This document shows, piece after piece, positions 1 to 6,652 of a stretch of 12,391 nt of DNA. The translations under genes and the position numbers were made by a program. Each line of letters starts with the position of its first letter. Within the stretch, counting starts at the first letter, position 1. This DNA comes from Planctomycetota bacterium (GTDB lineage: Bacteria > Planctomycetota > Phycisphaerae > WQYP01), in NCBI GenBank assembly GCA_021798635.1, contig JAJZGH010000140.1, forward strand, positions 1 through 12,391. Reading direction: 5' to 3'. The notes beneath the pieces are model-generated. The model saw nothing but the letters and a program-made list of their open reading frames with translations, was not told the DNA's origin and ran no database searches.

Positions 1-1
1 G

Positions 2-625
2 CTGCATGTTCCACAAAATCTCGATTTGGCCGGGGCCGCGCCACTGCTGTGTGCCGGCATTACCACATATTCGCCCATGCGGCATTGGAATGTAACGAAG
101 GGTAAAAAAGTAGGCGTGGTGGGGTTAGGCGGGTTGGGGCACATGGGGGTAAAGTTTGCCCATGCATTGGGTGCCCATGTGGTGGTGTTTACGACATCAC
201 CGGGAAAGAAAGACGACGCCCTGCGGCTGGGGGCCGATGAAGTAGTCATATCCGGAAATTCTAATGGAATGGCGGCGCACGCATCGAGCTTTGATTTTAT
301 TCTCGACGCGGTTTCCGCCGATCATGATATTGCAGCCTATATTAATCTGCTCAAGCGGGACGGCAATCTGACCTTGGTGGGCGCTCCCCAAAAGCCCTTG
401 GCGGTGAGCGCTTTTGGACTGATTGTAGCCCGGAGAAGCCTCTCCGGCTCCGCCATCGGCGGGATTGCCGAAACCCAGGAAATGCTGGATTTCTGCGGCC
501 AGCACCAAGTTACATCAGATGTGGAAATTATTCCGATTCAGAAAATCAACGAGGCGTATGATCGCCTGCTAAAATCGGATGTGAAGTACCGCTTCAGTAT
601 TGATATGGCTTCACTAAAATCATAG
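2..625 (+). CDS. yahK: Zinc-type alcohol dehydrogenase / aldehyde reductase, YahK-like, 3' part only
   Basis: NADP(H)-dependent cytosolic zinc alcohol dehydrogenase of the cinnamyl-alcohol-dehydrogenase group, which reduces aldehydes to alcohols. Only the C-terminal part is in the window: the frame is open at the left edge (reading LHVPQNLDLAG), so the TTG near position 26 is not the true start and the zinc-ligand N-terminal domain is missing. Visible are the segment LLCAGITTYSPMRHW, the Rossmann nucleotide-binding glycine motif VGLGGLGHMG, and the family-typical C-terminal stretches LLKRDG, LVGAP, IGGIAETQEMLDFC and DVKYRFSID. These match E. coli YahK closely from memory, so the family call is firm while exact substrate and orthology are inferred. 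The stop TAG is 34 bases before the ribosome-binding region and start of an aldo/keto reductase on the same strand, suggesting one transcript for two NADPH-dependent carbonyl reductases. Confidence 0.9.
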   Translation: MHVPQNLDLAGAAPLLCAGITTYSPMRHWNVTKGKKVGVVGLGGLGHMGVKFAHALGAHVVVFTTSPGKKDDALRLGADEVVISGNSNGMAAHASSFDFILDAVSADHDIAAYINLLKRDGNLTLVGAPQKPLAVSAFGLIVARRSLSGSAIGGIAETQEMLDFCGQHQVTSDVEIIPIQKINEAYDRLLKSDVKYRFSIDMASLKS

Positions 626-629
626 GTAG

Positions 630-1658
<1,029 letters not shown>

Positions 1659-1667
1659 TGCGCCCAA

Positions 1668-1730
1668 GTGACCCCGCGGCTGGCCGTCGGGTGATGGAAC
1701 CCAATAGTGCCATGGAGCCTCCGCGGTCAC
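1668..1730 (+). other. Imperfect inverted repeat downstream of the aldo/keto reductase
   Basis: GTGACC plus GCGG at 1668-1679 can pair with CCGC plus GGTCAC at 1721-1730, giving ten base pairs with a two-base bulge and a loop of about 41 bases. It lies ten bases past the reductase stop codon. No T-run follows, so a classical intrinsic terminator is not supported. It may be a 3'-end protective structure or chance. Confidence 0.3.
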
Positions 1731-1741
1731 GTAATAATCGC

Positions 1742-1769
1742 TTAATTCCACTGGGAAATTGTCTATTAT
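1742..1769 (+). promoter_or_regulatory. Weak candidate promoter for the interrupted small gene
   Basis: A TATTAT -10-like box at 1764-1769 is preceded, 16 bases upstream, by TTAATT at 1742-1747. The start codon at 1808 would then have a leader of roughly 30 bases. The -35 match is poor, so this is only a candidate. Confidence 0.25.
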
Positions 1770-1807
1770 CGTGATCAACGCCCTGATTAATACAAGGGGA
1801 TGTCGAA

Positions 1808-2082
1808 ATGACCAAGCCGTACCTGGCCGCTGCCAGGGCGCAAAGCACCGGCGACTTCTGGGCATTGGCGGGCAAGGGGAATCTGATGGTGCTGGCGGGC
1901 CAGCCGGCCAGCCGGCCAGAGCCAGAGAACTTTTCAGTCAGGCGTATGACATGGCGGGTAAAAAAGATTTGCCGGTAATCAGCGAACGCATCGCCAGTAG
2001 CATCCGGGCGGAAGATGGCACCATTGGAAGAGCCAACGCCCATTTATTGCAGACGCTGCGCGGCAAAAACTATCCGTTCTGA
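1808..2082 (+). pseudogene. Small hypothetical gene interrupted by a frameshift in an 8-bp tandem repeat
   Basis: I do not recognise this gene. An ATG at 1808 follows AAGGGGA (1794-1800) at good spacing and opens a frame beginning MTKPYLAAARAQSTGDFWAL, which ends early at TAA 1976-1978 (56 residues). The following, equally protein-like sequence (ARELFSQAYDMAGKKDLPV onward, ending GKNYPF at TGA 2080-2082) lies in the -1 frame. The switch falls in a period-8 tract, GGCCAGCC repeated 2.75 times at 1898-1919. Deleting one 8-bp unit joins both halves into an uninterrupted 88-residue protein rich in amphipathic helix, possibly TPR-like. It could be a recent pseudogene, a phase-variable gene or an assembly error. 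An A_AAA_AAG heptamer at 1960-1966 is also in phase for -1 slippage. Both neighbours are intact. Confidence 0.6.
1898..1919 (+). repeat. Short tandem repeat, 8-bp unit GGCCAGCC x 2.75
   Basis: Two full copies (1898-1905 and 1906-1913) and a six-base partial copy (1914-1919) lie inside the small gene at 1808-2082. Because the unit is not a multiple of three, gain or loss of one copy changes the reading frame. In the sequence given, the frame is broken. Confidence 0.85.
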
Positions 2083-2198
2083 CAGCCGGACAAAAAATGT
2101 CGGCCGCAGCACTTCCAGGAAATGCGAAATGCCAGATGTTGAATGCTCGACGGTCAATCCCAATTTCCGGGGAAGGGCCAGAAATTACGTTGGCACGA

Positions 2199-2224
2199 GG
2201 CTGCCGTTACGGGGACAGGCTCCC
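2199..2224 (+). repeat. Candidate dispersed repeat motif, copy 1 (GGACAGGCTCCC)
   Basis: GTTACGGGGACAGGCTCCC, ending at 2224, shares TTAC, two differing bases and then the exact 12-mer GGACAGGCTCCC with a second site ending at 5670. It lies between the interrupted gene and the minus-strand gene ending at 2230. I associate GGGGACAGGCTCC-like motifs with dispersed repeats near REP-associated transposase genes, but no transposase is present here. The rest of the gap 2083-2229 shows nothing recognisable. Confidence 0.4.
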
Positions 2225-2229
2225 GGCCG

Positions 2230-3000
2230 TCAGATAAGCCCTTGAGCCACGGTCATCATCCGCATGAATATCTGTTCACAGGCAGGGTCTATATTTCTGG
2301 CTTGGCGCAACAGCGCCAGTTCGGCCCAACCGGTGGAAACCTTTTCCTGCCGTACCAGCCATCCCATCGCCAGGGCCTCAAAAGTTAAAAGCACTGTTTC
2401 GCGCGCCTGCCCATGTTGCGGATTGCTTGGATGATAAACTCCCGGCGGCGGAAGTAGCGCCACGAGCGCCTCGGGTGGGGCCGGCGAAATAAATCTTCCA
2501 GGATCATGTGTCCAGTGCATCAGAACGCTGCTTCGCTCCCGCTGCCGTCCAATTCCGCCTTTGCACACCGGGCTTGTAATGTGCCAATGTTCGCGATACT
2601 GCACAACGTTCAATAATTCCATCGGCGCATCGGGAGTAATAGATAGCGTGCTGGGTTTATTTATCCTGGCACCTTGAATACGGAGCCACACGCCGCCGGA
2701 ACCGAATACGTCGCGCAACGCCGCACGCTGGATAGCTGTATCGCCGGGCGTAATGGCGATGATCCCATCGCAACAGAACTGCCGAATTTGCCGCGTGGCT
2801 TCCAGCAGCGGCAGATATATCCGTGCCAGCAAAGCCGCATCCCGCTTACGAAAGGCCTGTCGCTCTGCCGCCTCCAATTCCCGCCGCGCCGCAACGTACC
2901 TTCCCGCCGCCAGCAAGTCCTGCCCCGAAGCCCACAACCTGTGCGCGAAATCCGCAGGCCTGGCGGGCGATTCCAAATGATCGTCTGTGCCATTATCCAT
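2230..3000 (-). CDS. Hypothetical protein with helical-repeat-like N-terminus
   Basis: A 256-residue protein I do not recognise. Residues from about 16 to 75 look like a TPR-type helical pair (RLWASGQDLLAAGRYVAARR, then ELEAAERQAF and ALLARIYLPLLEATRQIR). A middle alpha/beta-like section follows, containing AITPGDTAIQ, and the C-terminus is helical (LLTFEALAMGWLVRQEKV). There is no signal peptide or clear membrane segment, so it is probably cytosolic. The ATG at 3000 is the first start after an in-frame TGA three codons upstream. The only Shine-Dalgarno-like sequence, GGAGG (complement of 3003-3007), sits just two bases from it, unusually close, so initiation may be weak. It is 70 bases downstream of prfC on the same strand and may be co-transcribed, though a hairpin lies between. 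Function is unknown. Confidence 0.7.
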   Translation of the reverse strand: MDNGTDDHLESPARPADFAHRLWASGQDLLAAGRYVAARRELEAAERQAFRKRDAALLARIYLPLLEATRQIRQFCCDGIIAITPGDTAIQRAALRDVFGSGGVWLRIQGARINKPSTLSITPDAPMELLNVVQYREHWHITSPVCKGGIGRQRERSSVLMHWTHDPGRFISPAPPEALVALLPPPGVYHPSNPQHGQARETVLLTFEALAMGWLVRQEKVSTGWAELALLRQARNIDPACEQIFMRMMTVAQGLI

Positions 3001-3039
3001 AGCCTCCGATCATGTTTGAAACCCGCTGATCTGTCAAAG

Positions 3040-3059
3040 CGCACATGCCACAATGTGCG
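3040..3059 (-). terminator. Hairpin between prfC and the downstream hypothetical gene
   Basis: CGCACAT (3040-3046) and ATGTGCG (3053-3059) form a perfect seven-base-pair stem with a six-base loop. It begins about a dozen bases past the prfC stop on the minus strand. Only CTTT follows the stem, so it is more plausibly a partial attenuator or 3'-end stabiliser than a strong terminator. Confidence 0.4.
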
Positions 3060-3070
3060 GCAAAACCACT

Positions 3071-4660
3071 CTATTTCCCCGGCGGGGATTCGTAGAGTAC
3101 TAGATCGGCGTGTTCGCGTTGAAAATATTTCAGCGCCCATTCATCGGGAAACAGCAGCACGCGCTGTTGCCGGTCGTCCAGTGCTTGTCCAATGCGTTTG
3201 TACTGCACGGCCTGTTCCACCTTCTCCGCCGGGGACTCGGCGGCCAGCCAGCGCATCACCGTCCATGGTGTTTTCTCAAAACGCGTTTCAGCTCCATATT
3301 CACTTTGCAGGCGATATTGCACCACTTCAAATTGCAGCGGCCCGACCGCGGCCAGCAGGGGCAGCCGGGTGTGAGAGTGCACGACCTGTAAGGCCTGCGT
3401 GACGCCCTCCTGTAGTAGCTGATCCAGTCCCTCGCGGAAACGTTTGAACTGCGACGTGTTGGTGGAATGGATGTAGGCGAAGCATTCCGGTAGGAATTGC
3501 GGTATCTCCTGATAGACAATCGCCGGGTCTTCGGTCAGCGTGTCCCCAATACCAAATTCATCATGCCCGACCAAGCCAATAACATCACCGGGATAGGCTT
3601 CATCCACCGTTTCCCGATCGCGGCCAAAAAGTTTATGCGAACTTGACAGCCTGACCTTGCGACCACTTTGGGCATGAATCACGCTCATATCGCGTGTGAA
3701 TTTTCCTGAGCAAACACGCACAAAGGCAATGCGATCCCGGTGCCGTGGGTCCATATTGGCCTGTATTTTAAAGACAAAGCCGGAAAATGCGGGTTGATCC
3801 AACGCCACAAGTTGATCTCCGGACTTGCGCGGTTGCGGGGCAACGGCATAGTGTAAAAACGCATCCAGCAGCATCTGCACACCAAAATTATTGGCGGCAC
3901 TGCCAAAGAACACGGGCGTCAGCTTGCCGGAATGTACCTCCGCCGCATTTAACTCTGCTCCAGCTCCCTCCAAGAGCGTCAACTCCTCATGGCACTGCGA
4001 ATATAAGTTGTCTCCCAGAGTAGCCTGCACCGATGGATCATCAAATTGCGACACCGCCACCGGTGCCCGATATGCCCCATGCGGAGTGCGTTCAAATAAA
4101 TGCACCGCTTTTCGCACGCGGTCAAATACGCCGCGGAATTCTTTGCCGTTACCCAGTGGCCAGTTCATGGCAAAAACCTGCAGGCCCAGCACGCGCTCCA
4201 GTTCATCCAGTAAATCCAGCGGCTCACGCGCGGGGCGATCCAGTTTGTTCATGAACGTAAAGATCGGCACGCCGCGGCGCCGGCAAATTTCAAAAAGTTT
4301 TCGGGTCTGCGGTTCAATACCTTTTCCCGCATCAATAATCATAATCACCGCATCAACGGCGGTCAGCACCCGGTACGTATCTTCGGAAAAGTCCTTGTGT
4401 CCCGGTGTATCGAGCAAATTGAGCCGATAGCCGTTGTAATCAAACTGTAAAACCGTGGAACTTACGGAAATACCGCGCTGCCGTTCCAGTTCCATCCAGT
4501 CGGAGGTGGTGGCACGTTGCGATTTGCGGGCGGTCACCGAGCCTGCCAACTGCACCGCGCCGCCATAAAGCAGCAGCTTTTCAGTCAACGTGGTTTTACC
4601 GGCATCCGGATGGGAAATGATGGCAAAAGTGCGGCGGCGGGCGATTTCATCGGAAAACAT
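3071..4660 (-). CDS. prfC: Peptide chain release factor 3 (RF3)
   Basis: Class II release factor: a cytosolic GTPase that removes RF1/RF2 from the ribosome after peptide release. I chose the ATG at 4660 (529 residues, the E. coli RF3 length) because it puts MFSDEIARRRTFAIISHPDA in register with the family N-terminus. A TTG four codons upstream is possible, and neither has a strong ribosome-binding site. G-domain motifs: P-loop SHPDAGKTT at about 16-24, DTPGH at 84-88 with the catalytic-type His88, and NKLD at 138-141. RF3-specific stretches include TPVFFGSAANNFGVQMLLDA, FSGFVFKIQANMDPRHRDR, EEAYPGD-like DEAYPGD, and VGPLQFEVVQYRLQSEYGAE. Residue 89, directly after DTPGH, is Lys where E. coli has Glu. 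All domains are complete. It is transcribed away from the NifU-like gene and may carry the hypothetical gene downstream. Confidence 0.97.
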   Translation of the reverse strand: MFSDEIARRRTFAIISHPDAGKTTLTEKLLLYGGAVQLAGSVTARKSQRATTSDWMELERQRGISVSSTVLQFDYNGYRLNLLDTPGHKDFSEDTYRVLTAVDAVIMIIDAGKGIEPQTRKLFEICRRRGVPIFTFMNKLDRPAREPLDLLDELERVLGLQVFAMNWPLGNGKEFRGVFDRVRKAVHLFERTPHGAYRAPVAVSQFDDPSVQATLGDNLYSQCHEELTLLEGAGAELNAAEVHSGKLTPVFFGSAANNFGVQMLLDAFLHYAVAPQPRKSGDQLVALDQPAFSGFVFKIQANMDPRHRDRIAFVRVCSGKFTRDMSVIHAQSGRKVRLSSSHKLFGRDRETVDEAYPGDVIGLVGHDEFGIGDTLTEDPAIVYQEIPQFLPECFAYIHSTNTSQFKRFREGLDQLLQEGVTQALQVVHSHTRLPLLAAVGPLQFEVVQYRLQSEYGAETRFEKTPWTVMRWLAAESPAEKVEQAVQYKRIGQALDDRQQRVLLFPDEWALKYFQREHADLVLYESPPGK

Positions 4661-4868
4661 AAGGACTTTCAAAGCGAGAGATTTTAAAGTAACGAGGGAT
4701 TATTCGTTTTATCGTGCTTGCCGCGTTATTTCGCGGTGGACGAGCATACTCATGAGGCTCACTAGGGAGGCGTCAGATGCACCTGAAACTGGCTCGTGGA
4801 AAATGCGTTCATTCCATTATATTACCGTATTTACCAACAAATTCCCAGTACCCCGGTAACATCAACGG

Positions 4869-4897
4869 TTGATGCGCAACTCCGGCTAACCTATACT
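4869..4897 (+). promoter_or_regulatory. Candidate sigma70-type promoter for the NifU-like gene
   Basis: TTGATG at 4869-4874 and TATACT at 4892-4897 are separated by exactly 17 bases. The predicted start near 4903-4904 leaves almost no leader before the possible starts GTG 4904, ATG 4913 or ATG 4916. The rest of the divergent gap (4661-4868) shows only a small CCGCG/CGCGG hairpin at 4721-4736 and no further gene. Confidence 0.5.
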
Positions 4898-4912
4898 CTT
4901 TATGTGAGTAGA

Positions 4913-5194
4913 ATGATGGATATTAACCTTTCCCAGGTCCCGCAAACGCCACAGACCACGTTAATTCAACGTGTGCAGGTGGTGCTGGACAGCTTACGGC
5001 CCATGATTCAGTGGGATGGCGGCGATGTGGAATTGCTGGGCGTCAATGAAAATGGAGTAGTTTCCGTGCGTTTTCACGGTGCCTGTGTGGGGTGCCCAAG
5101 CTCGCAAGCCACGCTGCGTCTGGGCTTGGAAAAAAATATACGCGAACGCATACCCGAGATAACCGCTGTTATATCCGATGATGAATCCGCTTGA
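4913..5194 (+). CDS. NifU C-terminal-domain protein (Fe-S cluster scaffold/carrier)
   Basis: A stand-alone NifU C-terminal domain of about 93 residues, a small cytosolic protein that binds or transfers an iron-sulfur cluster through a CxxC pair. The family core is intact: LRPMIQWDGGDVELLGV at about 28-44 and VRFHGACVGCPSSQATLRLG at 52-71, with Cys58 and Cys61 as ligands, then an amphipathic helix EKNIRERIPEI. The start is uncertain: ATG 4913, ATG 4916 and an upstream GTG 4904 are all in frame, and none has a clear Shine-Dalgarno. The promoter lies directly upstream. The longer reading frame back to 4796 overlaps the promoter and has no family similarity. The 3' end overlaps the DUF4160 remnant by 14 bases, so the last few residues (ISDDESA) may have been altered by the event that joined them. 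Confidence 0.9.
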   Translation: MMDINLSQVPQTPQTTLIQRVQVVLDSLRPMIQWDGGDVELLGVNENGVVSVRFHGACVGCPSSQATLRLGLEKNIRERIPEITAVISDDESA

Positions 5195-5342
5195 TACATT
5201 GGCCATCCGTGACGGGTACCTCCCGCGCCGCGCCATGGCGATGGTACTCGAATGGGCGGCCGCGCACCGCGAGGAACTGTACACAGATTGGACTTTGGCG
5301 GCAGAACACAGGCCTCTGAACAAGATTGAACCGTTGGAGTAG
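5181..5342 (+). pseudogene. DUF4160 protein, 5'-truncated (C-terminal half only)
   Basis: A 53-residue frame beginning MNPLDTLAIRDGYLPRRAMA and ending LNKIEPLE matches the C-terminal part of DUF4160 proteins: the LPRRA motif, the VLEWAAAHREEL helix, a tryptophan (YTDW), and the terminal KIEPL. Family members are usually around 80-95 residues and start with a segment containing a PPHxH-like motif. That part is absent here because the upstream bases encode the NifU-like protein in another frame. The ORF could still be translated from ATG 5178 or 5181, coupled to the NifU stop at 5192-5194. It ends six bases before the DUF2442 start, the normal order for this pair. I call it a remnant, but a functional short form is possible. 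It is too short for many gene finders. Confidence 0.75.
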
Positions 5343-5348
5343 GTAAAG

Positions 5349-5588
5349 ATGGGTAAGATCGTTAAAAGGGTACAGCCATGCGGTGGGTTCGAGTTGGAAA
5401 TCGAATTCACGGACGGCTTGTGCGGGCGACTGGATGTTTCGCAACGTCTCTTTGGACCGGTATTTGAACCGTTGCGGGATTATAGTCTGTTTGAACAGGT
5501 TTATGTCGACCAGTTCGGTGCAGTATGCTGGCCAAACGGAGCAGACCTCGCACCGGATGCCCTTTACGACACCTTGGCCAAGGCCTGA
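5349..5588 (+). CDS. DUF2442 domain-containing protein
   Basis: A complete 79-residue member of the DUF2442 family. It has the beta-rich core with FELEIEFTDG and GRLDVSQRLFGPVFEPLRD, and the signature ending VCWPNGADLAPDALYD. DUF2442 genes often follow a DUF4160 gene, and the pair is discussed as a possible toxin-antitoxin-like or small mobile module; its biochemical role is not established. GGAG at 5336-5339 sits nine bases before the ATG, inside the end of the DUF4160 ORF, so translation is probably coupled. Here the partner has lost its N-terminal half while this gene looks intact. The downstream gap to 5767 holds the second GGACAGGCTCCC motif and a promoter-like region. Confidence 0.88.
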   Translation: MGKIVKRVQPCGGFELEIEFTDGLCGRLDVSQRLFGPVFEPLRDYSLFEQVYVDQFGAVCWPNGADLAPDALYDTLAKA

Positions 5589-5650
5589 CACATAGGTAAT
5601 ATTCCGGCCTGAGACGTTTCGCGCACAATCGCACGGTGCGCCAGGACACC

Positions 5651-5670
5651 CATTACTCGGACAGGCTCCC
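5651..5670 (+). repeat. Candidate dispersed repeat motif, copy 2 (GGACAGGCTCCC)
   Basis: ATTACTCGGACAGGCTCCC ends at 5670 and shares the exact 12-mer GGACAGGCTCCC, plus TTAC six bases before it, with the site ending at 2224. It lies between DUF2442 and the UPF0173 gene, close to the boundary of the accessory pair. Confidence 0.4.
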
Positions 5671-5710
5671 AGACGGATATACTGAATAAGTCGGTCGGGC
5701 TCTTGGAGCA

Positions 5711-5737
5711 TATAATAAACTTGCTTACGTGAACGTA
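5711..5737 (+). promoter_or_regulatory. TATAAT box and adjacent small dyad upstream of the UPF0173 gene
   Basis: A perfect TATAAT lies at 5711-5716, but no recognisable -35 hexamer stands 16-18 bases upstream. It is followed by an inverted repeat TACGT-GA-ACGTA at 5726-5737, near where transcription would start. This could be a promoter with an operator, but the evidence is thin. Confidence 0.35.
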
Positions 5738-5767
5738 GCATGTAGGTCGTTAAATAAGGAGCACATC

Positions 5768-6451
5768 ATGGCGGTAAAGGTCATCTATCACGGTCATTCC
5801 AATGTGGAACTTCATGCCGATGGACACCGAATTCAGATTGATCCCTTTTATGATTCCAACCCTCTGGCGGATGTAAAATCGGATCAACCTGACCCGCAAT
5901 TTATCTTTTTAAGCCACGCCCATTTTGATCATGTCGATGATGCCGAACGCATCGCCAAGCGGAATGGCGCAATTATCGTAGCCAACTTTGAAATGGCGAC
6001 CTATTACGAAAGCCGCGGCCTCAAAACCGTGGGTATGAATACCGGCGGCGGCAGCGCCTTTGCTTTTGGCCGGGCCAATCTTGTCCAGGCTTTTCATACC
6101 AGCACCTTTCCTGATGGTGCCGCGGGCGGTGCACCGGGCGGCTGGATCCTGCAGATCGGCGGCAAAACGATTTATTTCGCGGGGGATACGGCCCTGTTTG
6201 GCGATATGGCTTTGTTTGGCAAGTTATGGAATATTGATTTAGCCTTTTTGCCCATTGGCGATCACTTTACCATGGGGCCGGATCACGCCCTGCTGGCTGC
6301 GGAAATGCTAAAGGCATCGCATGTCATGCCGATTCATTACAACACATTCCCCCCGATCAAACAGGATGCCGCCGCCTTTGGACAGCGCTTGCGGGAAAAG
6401 CAGATTAACCCGGTGGTTCTCGCCGCGGGCGGGGAATTCAATCTGGTATAA
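5768..6451 (+). CDS. UPF0173 family metal-dependent hydrolase
   Basis: A 227-residue metallo-beta-lactamase-fold protein of the UPF0173 group (YtkL-like), a soluble cytosolic two-metal hydrolase whose physiological substrate is unknown. Metal-ligand motifs are all present: HAHFDHVDD (the HxHxDH motif), a His in VQAFHTSTF, Asp in YFAGDTALFGD, and a C-terminal His in MPIHYNTFPP. The N-terminal VIYHGHSNVEL and IDPFYDSNP are family-typical. The start is set by AAGGAG at 5756-5761, six bases before ATG 5768; the frame stays open upstream to a GTG near 5729, but that lacks a ribosome-binding site. It has its own upstream spacer and a strong hairpin just after the stop, so it is probably transcribed alone. 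Confidence 0.93.
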   Translation: MAVKVIYHGHSNVELHADGHRIQIDPFYDSNPLADVKSDQPDPQFIFLSHAHFDHVDDAERIAKRNGAIIVANFEMATYYESRGLKTVGMNTGGGSAFAFGRANLVQAFHTSTFPDGAAGGAPGGWILQIGGKTIYFAGDTALFGDMALFGKLWNIDLAFLPIGDHFTMGPDHALLAAEMLKASHVMPIHYNTFPPIKQDAAAFGQRLREKQINPVVLAAGGEFNLV

Positions 6452-6466
6452 TCTTATAACTAAATA

Positions 6467-6499
6467 GAGCCGCCTGCTGCAACGCACAGCAGGCGGCTC
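6467..6499 (+). terminator. Perfect 13-bp GC-rich hairpin after the UPF0173 gene
   Basis: GAGCCGCCTGCTG (6467-6479) pairs perfectly with CAGCAGGCGGCTC (6487-6499) across a seven-base loop, starting 16 bases after the stop codon. No U-run follows, so it may be a terminator of the I-shaped type, or may protect the 3' end. The rest of the gap to 6652 has a short CGGCA/TGCCG hairpin (6542-6556) and no clear gene. Confidence 0.65.
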
Positions 6500-6652
6500 A
6501 GGTTATGGGAGGAAAACTACAACTGCGACCACCTTTCTCATCGGCAAGATCTGCCGGACACTTGAATATTTTTGTCTTTTCCGCGCCAATAGGGCTTGCT
6601 GAGGTAATAATCCTCATTATTGCTTTCGGATTTGGTCCGCTGGAGTAACCCT

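Noticed and set aside
2674..3402. Long plus-strand open frame of 242 codons
   Set aside because: It lies antisense across the C-terminal part of prfC and the minus-strand hypothetical gene. Its translation is Arg/Pro/Ser-rich without recognisable domains, typical of a shadow of GC-rich coding sequence.
4330..4410. Lys instead of Glu after DTPGH in RF3
   Set aside because: The residue after DTPGH varies among translational GTPases, and the P-loop, His and NKLD motifs are intact. I do not count it as evidence of altered function.
3891..4430. Plus-strand open frame of 179 codons inside prfC
   Set aside because: It is wholly antisense to conserved RF3 GTPase sequence and its Ser/Arg-rich translation is not protein-like.
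5380..5410. GGTTCGAGTT, resembling a tRNA T-arm
   Set aside because: It lies inside the DUF2442 coding sequence, and no acceptor stem or anticodon arm can be built around it.
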